Numbered from the stretch's first letter, positions 36,645-44,787 are shown. The stretch: 64,000 bases of DNA from Bradyrhizobium sp. CB82 (GCF_029714405.1 NZ_CP121650.1:3167001-3231000); one strand, 5' to 3'. Made by a program: numbers and translations. Notes: generated by a model from the sequence alone, not told the origin.

Positions 36645-37484
36645 CTACCACACGCTCCTGCCGCCATCCATGACCAGGTTCTGTCCGGTCATGTAGCTCG
36701 ACGCGTCCGAGCAGAGGAACTGCACGGCGGCGCGGTATTCGTCGACGTCGGCCATGCGGCCCATCGGGATCAGCCGCGTGAGCCGCTCGACGAAAGCGGG
36801 ATCCTGGTTATTGAAGACGCCGCCGGGCGAGATCGCATTGACGCGGACGCCGTGGTCTGCCCAGTACGTCGCAAGGTATTTCGTCAACCCGATCAGGCCG
36901 TGCTTGATCACGGAGTAGGTCACGGGCTTGACCGGCTGTTCCTCCTCGCGCGTGACACCGGGCTGGCGATAGAGCCGTTGGTCCGGCGCGATCACGCCGA
37001 GATCGGAGGCAATGTTGAGGATCACGCCTCCGCCGCGCCTGGCCATCTCGCCGCCGAACATCTGGGCGCACAGCATCGCGCCGGTGAGGCCGACGGCGAT
37101 TTCGGTTTGCCATTGCGGCACCGGAAATGCCTCGAAGCGTGAGGAGTGCATGACGCCGGGCGCCGACGTCACCTTCGGATCGATCGCGGCGTTGTTGACC
37201 AGGATGCCGACGGCGATGCCGCGGCTCGCGAGCTGTTCGTGCGCGGCACGCACCGAGTCCTGTGACGTGACGTTGATCTCAAGCGCAATCAGATCGGCCT
37301 CGGGCATGGCCTGCTTCAGTGCCGCGATGGCGGCTTCAGCCTGCGCCAGGCCGACGTCGGTGACGACCACGCGAGCGCCTGCTTCCGCGAGTGCTGCGAC
37401 ATGCTGCTTGCCGAGCAGTCCACCAGCACCGGTCACGAGCGCCGTTCGTCCGGTCAGGTCGTAGCGGGAGGAGGGGCTTGCCAT
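36645..37484 (-). CDS. SDR oxidoreductase, PtmA-like paralogue
   Basis: A 279-residue classical SDR with TGAGGLLGK at about 19-27, LVNNAAID, and YSVIK as catalytic YxxxK. It closely resembles the SDR at 12078-12899: both have a (G)(L/V)(M/I)APDQR(I/L)Y segment, K(H/Y)LATYWA, GVRVN..(T/S)PGGV and the same C-terminus. It is the last clear biosynthetic gene of the second nonulosonate-like operon, 14 bases after the SDR at 37499-38260. An equivalent redox step in two parallel pathways is the simplest reading. The substrate is unknown. Confidence 0.8.
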   Translation of the reverse strand: MASPSSRYDLTGRTALVTGAGGLLGKQHVAALAEAGARVVVTDVGLAQAEAAIAALKQAMPEADLIALEINVTSQDSVRAAHEQLASRGIAVGILVNNAAIDPKVTSAPGVMHSSRFEAFPVPQWQTEIAVGLTGAMLCAQMFGGEMARRGGGVILNIASDLGVIAPDQRLYRQPGVTREEEQPVKPVTYSVIKHGLIGLTKYLATYWADHGVRVNAISPGGVFNNQDPAFVERLTRLIPMGRMADVDEYRAAVQFLCSDASSYMTGQNLVMDGGRSVW

Positions 37485-37498
37485 GAAAATGCTCCTGT

Positions 37499-38260
37499 TC
37501 AGCTCCGCAACTGGCCGCCATCGGCTACCATCACGCTGCCGGTGATGAAGGAGGCGCGGGGCGAGGCGAGGAAGGCAACGAGGTCTGCGATCTCCTCAGG
37601 TCTGCCGAGGCGGCGCAGCGCCACCTCGCGTTGGAGCATGTCGTCGACCGCCTGCCTGTTCTCGGCCATCCTGCGGGCCCAGGTGCCGTCAACCGCCAGT
37701 ATGTTGCCGGGCGCCACCGCATTGATGCGGATGCCTTCGAGGCCGAGCGGCCGCGCAAGTCCACGCACCGTCGCGTTCAGTGCAGCCTTCGCGGCATAAT
37801 AGGTAACGGGCGCCCCGATCGCGGCCATTCCCGCGATCGATGAAATGCAGATGATGGCGCGATCGCCGCTGCCGCGGGCCATCAGCGGACGCGCGGCTTC
37901 GATCATGTTGGTCGCTGCGAACAGATTGAGGTCCATCATCCGCGACCATTCCGCCGCTGTTTCCTTGCCGGGCGGGACGGAAGCGCCACTGCCGACATTG
38001 CAGACGAGGATGTCGATCTGGCCCCATTGCTTTTCGACATCCTGCACCAGTGCGCTCGCGGCCCCCGGGTCGGTGACGTCTGCGACATGAGCCGAAGTGC
38101 TGCCGGTGATCGTCGCGCGCGCCGCATGCAACGCTTCCGCCCCGCGCGCGGCAAGCGCGACTCTTGCCCCCTCGAACGCGAGCGTCGTCGCAATCGCAAG
38201 CCCGATTCCCCGGCTGGCGCCGGTGACGAGCGCGACGCGGTTCTCGAGCTCGAGCTTCAT
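37499..38260 (-). CDS. SDR oxidoreductase
   Basis: A 253-residue classical [15 protein letters not shown] near residue 14 binds NAD(P), then VCNVGSG stands where NNAG is usual, and [10 protein letters not shown] supplies Y and K. It is ATGA-coupled with the TIM-barrel isomerase upstream. Its role would be a ketone/alcohol interconversion on a sugar or ulosonic acid intermediate. FabG-like fatty acid function is less likely given the operon. Three SDRs in one operon suggest several positions of the sugar are inverted or oxidised. Confidence 0.82.
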   Translation of the reverse strand: MKLELENRVALVTGASRGIGLAIATTLAFEGARVALAARGAEALHAARATITGSTSAHVADVTDPGAASALVQDVEKQWGQIDILVCNVGSGASVPPGKETAAEWSRMMDLNLFAATNMIEAARPLMARGSGDRAIICISSIAGMAAIGAPVTYYAAKAALNATVRGLARPLGLEGIRINAVAPGNILAVDGTWARRMAENRQAVDDMLQREVALRRLGRPEEIADLVAFLASPRASFITGSVMVADGGQLRS

Positions 38261-39105
38261 CGCGCGGCGTCCTCGATCCAGCCCACGGTCATGTCGCGAT
38301 ACCTGGCGAGCGCGCCGGCGTGATCGCCGTCGGCCGCGCGTGCGGTCTGGAGAATATACTGTCCCTTGTAGCCGGAGCGCTCGATGAGCCGGATCGTCTT
38401 GGCGAGGTCTGCGTTGCCGGTGCCGAGCGGCACGGTGGTGCCGCCGCGAATGCGATCCTTCACATGGACGTTGAGGATGCGTGGCGCGTAGGCCTCGATC
38501 TCCTCGTCGCTGTCATAACCGAGTGAGGCGCTGTTGCCGCTGTCGTAGTTGATGCCGAACGTTTCGGCTGGAAAGGCCTGCATGAACCGGGCGAGCTCGC
38601 GCGGCGGCAGATCGGATTCGAAGATGATCTTGACGTTCTGCCGTGCGAGCGCCTCGCGGCGGGCGAGCAGCACCCGCTTGAGCGTATCGCTCTCGCTCTC
38701 GCGCTCGATCCTGCCGTTGTCGACCAGCGGAATCACGACGAATTCGATGCCGAGCCGGCTGCAGGCGGCGAGCAGGAGGTCGAGGTCGGCAACAAGCGCG
38801 TCGCGTACCACGGCGTCGACCTTCCAGAACGGTGCCTGCATGAAGCAGTCGCCGGTCAGGCTCGGGATGCGCATGCCGTTGGCGCGCGACAGCGCGATGA
38901 TCTCGTTCTGCCCCTGCGTGGTCATCAACGGATTTTCGCGCAGCCGCTCCTGGTCGATGGTCCATTCCATCCGCGTCAGGCCGAGAGCTTTCGCGCGCGA
39001 AAATTCCTCGCGCCATTCATTCCAGGGAAATGCCTGGATCTTGCCGTCGACGAGCGCCGACAGCCTGCCTTGCATGAAGCCGATGCGTTCGAGTGTTGCG
39101 GTCAC
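38257..39105 (-). CDS. TIM-barrel sugar isomerase/epimerase (xylose-isomerase-like superfamily)
   Basis: A 282-residue AP-endonuclease-2-type barrel. Acidic and histidine residues expected to bind a divalent metal occur in [24 protein letters not shown] and LNVHVKDR; the start [11 protein letters not shown] is common among such sugar isomerases. It is ATGA-coupled on both sides. Members interconvert aldoses and ketoses or epimerise ketoses and inososes. A second barrel of the same superfamily is fused to NeuB two genes upstream, so the operon has two isomerase domains. Confidence 0.8.
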   Translation of the reverse strand: MTATLERIGFMQGRLSALVDGKIQAFPWNEWREEFSRAKALGLTRMEWTIDQERLRENPLMTTQGQNEIIALSRANGMRIPSLTGDCFMQAPFWKVDAVVRDALVADLDLLLAACSRLGIEFVVIPLVDNGRIERESESDTLKRVLLARREALARQNVKIIFESDLPPRELARFMQAFPAETFGINYDSGNSASLGYDSDEEIEAYAPRILNVHVKDRIRGGTTVPLGTGNADLAKTIRLIERSGYKGQYILQTARAADGDHAGALARYRDMTVGWIEDAAR

Positions 39106-39863
39106 GGTTGTCTGTCCAAACTGGTGGCGAGGCCTTTGGCGGTCCAGCCGCCGTCGACGAAGATTTCCTGGCCGGTCACATAGGCCGACGCTGGCGATGC
39201 CAGAAACACGGCCGCGCCGACCATGTCGGCGGGTTGGCCCCAGCGCCCGAGCATGGTGTGGCGGCGCCGGTCTTCATGCATCGCCGGATCGGCGAAGCTC
39301 TTTGCGGTCATCTCGGTCGCGACATAGCCGGGCGCCAGCGCATTGACGCGGATGCCGTCGGCAGCGAAGTCGGCGGCAAGCGCCCGCGTCAGCCCGGCGA
39401 GGCCCGCTTTCGCAGCGACGTAGCCGGGATTGCCCGGGAAGCCGCGCACTGAATTGATGCTGGTGACGTTGATGATCGAGCCGCCGGCCGTCTTCATCAG
39501 CGGATGGGCGGCGAGGATGGTTGCATAGACGCCGGTGAGATCGGTCGCGACCGTACTGCGGAAGCGCGCGAGCTCGCTCTCGGCGCTTTGGGCGGGAAGG
39601 CTGATGCCGGCCGCGTTGACCAGCACGTCAAGCCGCCCGTGCTGCGCGCTGACAATGGCAACCGCACGCGCGATCGCGGCATCGTCGGAGAGATCGCAGG
39701 CGATCGGCGTCACGCCCTGTGGCGCGGTGCCGGAACGGCTGAGCCCAAAGACCTCGGCGCCGCCATCCTTCAGGCCTGCCGCAATCGCAGCCCCGATACC
39801 GCGCGAGGCGCCGGTGACGACCGCGATCTTGCCGGCAAGCGAGAAGGCGCCGAGGTCAGGCAT
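39102..39863 (-). CDS. SDR oxidoreductase
   Basis: A 253-residue classical SDR with [12 protein letters not shown] near residue 18, VNAAGIS and catalytic YVAAK in GNPGYVAAKAGLAG. The C-terminus ASAYVTGQEIFVDGG is standard for NAD(P)-dependent sugar or keto-acid SDRs. It overlaps the cytidylyltransferase upstream by eight bases and is ATGA-coupled to the isomerase downstream. Probable oxidation or reduction of a ring hydroxyl of the operon's sugar. Substrate unresolved. Confidence 0.82.
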   Translation of the reverse strand: MPDLGAFSLAGKIAVVTGASRGIGAAIAAGLKDGGAEVFGLSRSGTAPQGVTPIACDLSDDAAIARAVAIVSAQHGRLDVLVNAAGISLPAQSAESELARFRSTVATDLTGVYATILAAHPLMKTAGGSIINVTSINSVRGFPGNPGYVAAKAGLAGLTRALAADFAADGIRVNALAPGYVATEMTAKSFADPAMHEDRRRHTMLGRWGQPADMVGAAVFLASPASAYVTGQEIFVDGGWTAKGLATSLDRQP

Positions 39864-40545
39864 AGCCGTAAGCCTGTATGATCGCGGCGCAGAGCTTGAC
39901 GTCCTCGGGGCGGTCGATCTGGAACATCTTGTGACGCTCCATCACGTGAAAGCCGATCTTGCCGCCCAGGCGATTGCTCTGCTCGCGCAGGAGTGAGGGG
40001 ATCAGGACGTAGAACGAGCCGTTTTCGAGATAGCGCTTCTCGATCTGCTGCCGCATGCGGCGATTGCGGAAGTCGTAGTTGATCGGCTCTGGTCCGTCCG
40101 CGCCGATCCGCCAGTTGAAATAGTCCTCGACCTCGCAGACCGAGAGCAGGCTGTCGAGCTTTTCCCGCTCGAAGGTGTCGAGCGCTTGTTCGATATCGCG
40201 GGGCTCGCGGATCGGAGAGGTCGCTTGGAGCGCGACGATGCGCTCGAAGCGGCCCATGCGCTCGTCGATCGCGTCGAGCGCGTGCAGCCAGGCGGATTCG
40301 GACGAGGCGAGATCGCCGGAGATGTCGTCCGGGCGGCGCACGCCGACGGCGCCGGCGGCTTCGGCTGCGGCCAAAATCTTGTCGCTGTCGGAGGACACCG
40401 CGACCACGTCGACGCCGCGCGCCGCGCGCGCCTGCTCGACCGTCCAGGCGATCAGCGGCTTGCCGCAGAGATCGAGCAGGTTCTTGTGCGGAATGCCCTT
40501 GGAGCCGCCGCGCGCGGCGATCACGGCCAGCGTCTTGCGCGCCAT
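39856..40545 (-). CDS. CMP-sugar synthetase of the acylneuraminate cytidylyltransferase family
   Basis: A 229-residue NeuA-like enzyme. LAVIAARGGSKGIPHKN at 6-22 is the CTP-binding motif, VVAVSSDSDKIL and LQATSPIRE follow, and FQIDRPEDVKL ends the domain. It activates a 3-deoxy-ulosonic acid to its CMP form. The start overlaps the NeuB-fusion stop as TGATG. It differs clearly from LegF at 12910-13611, for example in the VEDYFNWRIG and YLENGSFYV substrate-side segments, so it probably handles a different acid. Confidence 0.85.
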   Translation of the reverse strand: MARKTLAVIAARGGSKGIPHKNLLDLCGKPLIAWTVEQARAARGVDVVAVSSDSDKILAAAEAAGAVGVRRPDDISGDLASSESAWLHALDAIDERMGRFERIVALQATSPIREPRDIEQALDTFEREKLDSLLSVCEVEDYFNWRIGADGPEPINYDFRNRRMRQQIEKRYLENGSFYVLIPSLLREQSNRLGGKIGFHVMERHKMFQIDRPEDVKLCAAIIQAYGYA

Positions 40546-42464
40546 CAGATGTGCCCCTCGAGCCGCTCGAGCGCCGTCCAGAAGCCTTCGCCCATGTTCT
40601 TGTGGCCCTGCCAGATTTCCGGAATGAAGGATGCGCTGGGCGCGTGCTTGCGCAACACCTCGCCGACTTCATCGAAATCGATCTCGCCTTCGCCGACCTG
40701 AAGGCCTTCGCCGTCCAGCCCCTTGGCGTCGCCGAAATGCAGATGCGCGGTGTGCGGGCCGAGCTGTGCCAGGCCTTGCGCGAAGTCGAAGCCGAAGTGA
40801 TTGGCGGCGAGCTTGGTGTGGGAGATGTCGACGCACATCCGCAAGTCATGCTTGGCGCAGAATGCGGCGGACTCTTCCGGGAAGATGAAGATGTTCTGGT
40901 GGCGCTGTCCGCCGAAGTGCCATGGGAACGGCGCCATGGTCTGGGGCGTCAGCTCGACGCCGTCCATATCGAGCTCCTTCAGGCTTCGCGCAAAGATGCG
41001 GTAGCGTTCGGCTTTCTCTTCCGGCGGCAGCGGCTCGTCCATGGTGAAGCCGCCGATATTGGCGACGATCGGCGGGCGCTTCGTCTTCGGGAAGAATTTC
41101 TTCAGGCCGCGGGTGATGTCGATCACCGCCTGTGTCTGCTCGAGCGAGTAGCGCCGCAGCGTCTCGTCGGGCGTCGCGAGATCCATCAGCTTGGAGCCGG
41201 CGAACAGCTCCGGCGCGTGCACGACGAAGCCGAGATCGTAGGTGCCGGACAGATAGGCCGCCGGATCGCGCTCCATATCGCTATAGCTGAGGTGGAACTC
41301 GATGATGTCAGGCTCGCAGATTTCGAGGAAGCGCTCCGTGTCGTGATAGCGCACCGGGACGCCCCACGGGCGGTCGAAGCGGTAGCGCCGCGCTTTCGCG
41401 GCGCCCTCGTCGAGGTCGCTCTGAAAGAAATAATCGTCTGCTGCCATTTGCCGCTTGAGGACCTTGCCGATCAGTGCCGGCATTTTCAGCGGCGACAGGC
41501 CCTGGCCCGGGCTCTTCACGGCGATGTCGTCGTCGGAGATGACCGTGCCGGGCGAGATGTCGCGCGCAGCGACGAGGCTCTTGGCGAGGTTCTCGCGATT
41601 GATCAATTCGCCCTGGCTCAGCGCACGCTCGGCGAGCTTTTCGCCTCGTGCCGCTTCCACCTCGCGGATGCCTGCGACGAGCGCCTTGAATTCTTCCGGC
41701 TCCAGGCTCGCAGCATGGTCCGGGCCTTCCATCTCGCGGTCGAGCGTGATGTGGCGCTCGATCACGACGGCGCCGAGTGCCACTGCTGCCGTCGACACCG
41801 CGGTGCCGCGTTCGTGGCCGGAGTATCCCACGATCGGATGGATTTCGCGCAGCGTCTGCATGAAGCGCAGATGGATGTTGTGAAGCGCCGCCGGGTAGGT
41901 GCTCTGGCAATGCAGGAGCACATAGCTCGCCTTGCGCTCGTCGAGGAATTTTGCCGCGGTCTTGATTTCGTCCGTCGTGCTCATGCCGGTCGAGACGATC
42001 AGCGTCTTGCCGGTGGCGATCAGCTTGGCGAGCAGTGGAAGGTTGGTGAGGTCGGCGGAGGCGACCTTGTAGGCCGCAACGCCAAAACCTTCGAGCACCG
42101 CGACGCTTCTGGCGTCCCAGGGCGTGCAGAGATATTGAATGCCCTTCGAGGAGCAATAGTCGGCGATCTTCTTCTGCTGCTCCGTCGTCAACTCGAACCG
42201 GCGGAGCAGATCGAGCGTGTATTCGACGGCGAGGTCATCATCCTTTCCGGACAGCGAGGAAGCGCGATAGACCTCGTCGAGCTTGCGCATCTGGAACTTG
42301 GCGCAATCTGCCCCGGCAGCGACCGCAGCATCGACCAGCGCGATGGCGCGGTCGAAATCGCCGTTGTGGTTGTTGCCGATCTCGGCGATCACGTAACAGG
42401 GCTCGCCATCGCCGACCAGGCGGTCGCCGATGCGGATCGGGGCGGTCTTATGGGGCGAAGTCAT
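40545..42464 (-). CDS. NeuB-family ulosonic acid synthase fused to a C-terminal TIM-barrel isomerase
   Basis: A 639-residue protein, nearly twice a normal NeuB. The start ATG at 42464 is preferred over 30 arginine-rich codons upstream. Residues 20-275 are the NeuB barrel (VIAEIGNNHNGD at 25-36, AKFQMRK, STGMSTTDE, GYSGHERGT, ERHITLDR at 236-243). Residues 288-345 are a SAF domain (KSLVAARDISPGTVIS). Residues 365-639 are an AP-endonuclease-2-like barrel with likely metal ligands in VVHAPEL, GVELTPQ, CVDISHTKL, LHFGDAKG and IPEIWQG. The SAF domain is kept, so NeuB activity is expected; the second barrel may isomerise the substrate or product. Confidence 0.85.
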   Translation of the reverse strand: MTSPHKTAPIRIGDRLVGDGEPCYVIAEIGNNHNGDFDRAIALVDAAVAAGADCAKFQMRKLDEVYRASSLSGKDDDLAVEYTLDLLRRFELTTEQQKKIADYCSSKGIQYLCTPWDARSVAVLEGFGVAAYKVASADLTNLPLLAKLIATGKTLIVSTGMSTTDEIKTAAKFLDERKASYVLLHCQSTYPAALHNIHLRFMQTLREIHPIVGYSGHERGTAVSTAAVALGAVVIERHITLDREMEGPDHAASLEPEEFKALVAGIREVEAARGEKLAERALSQGELINRENLAKSLVAARDISPGTVISDDDIAVKSPGQGLSPLKMPALIGKVLKRQMAADDYFFQSDLDEGAAKARRYRFDRPWGVPVRYHDTERFLEICEPDIIEFHLSYSDMERDPAAYLSGTYDLGFVVHAPELFAGSKLMDLATPDETLRRYSLEQTQAVIDITRGLKKFFPKTKRPPIVANIGGFTMDEPLPPEEKAERYRIFARSLKELDMDGVELTPQTMAPFPWHFGGQRHQNIFIFPEESAAFCAKHDLRMCVDISHTKLAANHFGFDFAQGLAQLGPHTAHLHFGDAKGLDGEGLQVGEGEIDFDEVGEVLRKHAPSASFIPEIWQGHKNMGEGFWTALERLEGHI

Positions 42465-42477
42465 CGACAATCTCGTC

Positions 42478-43860
42478 TCACTCGTCGGCCGGCTGGGCCG
42501 GGAAGCGCGATTTCCAGGTCCTGAGGCCGTTCTCCTCGAACATGATGCGCGCACAGCGCAGGCCCTTCTGCTCCAGCGCGGAGATCAGCGGGTAGCGCTC
42601 GAACGGGCGCACGAAAAACATGAAATAGCCGCCGCCGCCGGCGCCAAGCAGTTTTCCGCCGACCGCGCCGTGCGACTTGGCGAAGTCATAGATATCGTCG
42701 AGCTCGTCCGAGGAGATCTTGGAGCTAAACTTGCGCTTGGCGTGCCAGGCCTCGTCGATCAGCCGGCCGCATTCGAGAAGCCGGCCGCGCAGGAGATGCT
42801 TGCGTATCTCGCGCGTCACCTCCTTCTGCTTGGCGGCGGCGGCGACCGCGTCCGAGGTCTCGTGCTGCGCCTTCTGGTCGCGGTGGATCGCGCCGGAGTC
42901 ATGCCCTGCGCCGGTGTAGCAGAGCACCAGACTCTCCTCGAGCTCGGCGATGATGTTGGGGTCGAGGCGCAGCGGCACGATGGTATTCTGGTCGGAGGAG
43001 AACTCCATGTGATTGAAGCCGCCGAACACGGTGGCATATTGATCCTGCCAGCCGCCGGGGATGTTGAGCATCAGCCGCTCGGCCTGGAATGCCATCTCCG
43101 CGATCTCGTGGCGGTCCCATTGATCGCTGCGGAATTCGTTGAAGCAGCCGATGATGGCGGAGGACACCACGGCCGAGCCGCCGAGCCCGGAGCCGACCGG
43201 GAAGTCGGCGGAGACCTCGAGCTCGAACCCGTAAGTAGGCTTGATCAGGCGGATCACCGATCTGATCAAGGCGAGATCGCCGCCCGCGCCGAGCTCGGCG
43301 AGACTGTTTGCCTCGACCGTGCAGCGGAAGTCGTGCGAGTAGATCCAGATCCGGGCGTCGCTGCGTCGCCTGAGCGTCGCATGGGCGTACATCTTGATCG
43401 TGGCATTGATGACCGCGCCGCCGTCGTTCGCCACGAAGTAGTGGGTGAGGTCCGTGCCGCCGCCGGAAAAGCTGATACGCACTGGAGAGCGGGCACGTGC
43501 GAACACCTCGCTCTCTTCCGACAGGTTGAACAGCTCGCGGCTGAACACGTCGACCAGCCGGCCCTCGGCGTCGAGGATCGGGACCACGTGGACACGCTGA
43601 TCGAGCAGTTTGAGGATTTGCTCGCGCGGTCCGCCGGCGCGCGCCCAGACGAACTTGCGATTGACGCAGGCTGCGACGCTGTCGTGGATGGTGATGCCGG
43701 TCAACATCCGCCTGCGGATGTCGCCGTCGGTCACCGCGCCGACGATCCGCCCGCCGGCATCCTGCGCAAAGAGGATGCCGAGCATGTTGGCATTGAGGCG
43801 CCGGAAGGCTTCCTCAATCGTCTCGGTCTCGGCGATGGTGACGAGTGTTCGCTCAAGCAC
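42478..43860 (-). CDS. CBS-domain-fused GHMP sugar kinase (HddA-like)
   Basis: A 460-residue fusion. Residues 1-115 are a CBS pair (GAVTDGDIRRRML at 41-53, VHVVPILDAEG at 90-100). Residues 124-460 are a GHMP kinase: RSPVRISFSGGGTD at 124-137, ATP-binding PVGSGLGGSA at 221-230, GGWQDQYA, and C-terminal GGKLLGAGGGGYF. The kinase part resembles heptose-7-phosphate 1-kinases such as HddA. It is the first gene of the operon, 13 bases before the NeuB fusion. It would phosphorylate the sugar that enters the pathway, with adenine nucleotides sensed by the CBS pair. Which sugar is unknown. Confidence 0.83.
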   Translation of the reverse strand: MLERTLVTIAETETIEEAFRRLNANMLGILFAQDAGGRIVGAVTDGDIRRRMLTGITIHDSVAACVNRKFVWARAGGPREQILKLLDQRVHVVPILDAEGRLVDVFSRELFNLSEESEVFARARSPVRISFSGGGTDLTHYFVANDGGAVINATIKMYAHATLRRRSDARIWIYSHDFRCTVEANSLAELGAGGDLALIRSVIRLIKPTYGFELEVSADFPVGSGLGGSAVVSSAIIGCFNEFRSDQWDRHEIAEMAFQAERLMLNIPGGWQDQYATVFGGFNHMEFSSDQNTIVPLRLDPNIIAELEESLVLCYTGAGHDSGAIHRDQKAQHETSDAVAAAAKQKEVTREIRKHLLRGRLLECGRLIDEAWHAKRKFSSKISSDELDDIYDFAKSHGAVGGKLLGAGGGGYFMFFVRPFERYPLISALEQKGLRCARIMFEENGLRTWKSRFPAQPADE

Positions 43861-43912
43861 GTCAATAGGGTCCGGAAAAGGCCGATTTCCGCGGCGGCAA
43901 CGAGGGCGTGGA

Positions 43913-44170
43913 TCAACCTGCTAATACGGTAGCCCTTGGGGCGATGCAAGGTTCCCGGTCCGACGGTCCCAGATACATGATCCGGCTCGCAAAATCGCTG
44001 CGGTGACATGCCGGGGAAGGTGCGAATCTGGAATGCTCGATTTGGAGCGCAAATTGCTTTGCAATGCCATCACGATCGAAGGTGACTGCAGGGCTCACAA
44101 GCCAAACGGCGGCCTGTAGGGCCGCACTGCCGGCCAACATGGCAAGAAGTTCGCGCGGCGACCAAGTCAT
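43913..44170 (-). CDS. Small hypothetical protein with N-terminal hydrophobic segment
   Basis: An 85-residue ORF starting at MTWSPRELLAMLAG, with one hydrophobic stretch at residues 7-25 that could be a membrane anchor or uncleaved signal. Its ATG overlaps the stop of the zinc-ribbon ORF as ATGA, the same coupling used by real genes throughout the window. I recognise no family. It lies upstream of the CBS kinase gene on the same strand, 52 bases before it, and could be cotranscribed. The codon use is less biased than its neighbours, so confidence is limited. Confidence 0.45.
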   Translation of the reverse strand: MTWSPRELLAMLAGSAALQAAVWLVSPAVTFDRDGIAKQFALQIEHSRFAPSPACHRSDFASRIMYLGPSDREPCIAPRATVLAG

Positions 44171-44394
44171 TGATGCGCGGCGTGCGACGGGGAATGCGGG
44201 CTTGGAGGTATTGTGGCTCCGGCAATCCGCCAACCAGCAACATCGCTTTTCTGGCCGCAATTTTCACATGTGAGGTCGCCGTGGACGATAAAGCGCGCCC
44301 GTGACGCGCTTTTGGGGGAAGCTGCACTGGCGCAATGCGGACAAGCTAACGGGAGTTTGCGCGTTCGCCACCGCTGGAAAATCATTGAAAACAC
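44167..44394 (-). CDS. Small zinc-ribbon-like hypothetical protein
   Basis: A 75-residue ORF from a GTG at 44394 with AGAGG seven bases upstream; an ATG at 44385 is a weaker alternative. Two cysteine pairs, CPHC at 18-21 and CENC at 43-46, spaced 21 residues apart, form a plausible treble-clef or rubredoxin-like zinc ribbon. The basic N-terminus (FQRWRTRK) suggests nucleic acid or membrane contact. Its stop overlaps the next ORF as ATGA. The function is unknown. It may be the first gene of the transcript leading into the second nonulosonate operon. Confidence 0.5.
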   Translation of the reverse strand: MFSMIFQRWRTRKLPLACPHCASAASPKSASRARFIVHGDLTCENCGQKSDVAGWRIAGATIPPSPHSPSHAAHQ

Positions 44395-44787
44395 AGTCTA
44401 ACCTCTAAGGACAACATTATCGCAACGAGAAATCGGGGTCAAACGAGTAGTACTCCACAGGAATACAAAGATCAAAAATCCGAAATTTCAAATGGCGTGC
44501 CCGGTCCAATCGCCTCAAACGGGGACTGAAGCGCGATGAGATTGGGGTCGCGCTTTGTTTGAGCATGATCTCCGCGCAAACGCGTTCCGCGTTTGTCGCG
44601 AGGGAAAACCGCTGCGCACTTTTCCGGATCACGCTCGAGCACCGCTCGCGAGGTGGACGTGTCCTGTGGCGGACTTGATCCGAGTGGTCCGAATCGTCGT
44701 GATCTCCCGCTGGTTGCCCTGTTCGCTTGCACGCCAGCGTGAGCTGGCCGTCGAGCCCGGCGATGGGCTCGCGGCATAGCCACTAGC
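44395..44787. other. Gap of about 390 bases without a gene
   Basis: It lies between the zinc-ribbon ORF and the PaaK-like gene, both on the minus strand. The first 125 bases are AT-richer than the surroundings and could hold a promoter for the minus-strand small genes. The middle holds copy 2 of the composite palindromic repeat. The remaining 150 bases show nothing I can interpret. Confidence 0.6.
44529..44640. repeat. Interspersed composite palindromic repeat, copy 2
   Basis: An AAGCGCGA/TCGCGCTT hairpin (44529-44536 with 44548-44555) is followed by the same block of about 70 bases found in copy 1 at 33378-33450. That block includes CAAACGCGTTCCGCGTTTG and the GAGGGAAAACCGC stretch. Only a few bases differ (for example CGCTGCGC instead of CGCTTCGC). 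It is intergenic here too. Confidence 0.8.

Noticed and set aside
40551..42524. Plus-strand ORF of 657 codons opposite the NeuB fusion
   Set aside because: It mirrors the minus-strand gene codon by codon; the minus frame has clear NeuB and TIM-barrel motifs and this one has none.
42430..43932. Plus-strand ORF of 500 codons opposite the CBS kinase
   Set aside because: Antisense artefact of high GC content; the minus frame holds the GHMP motifs.
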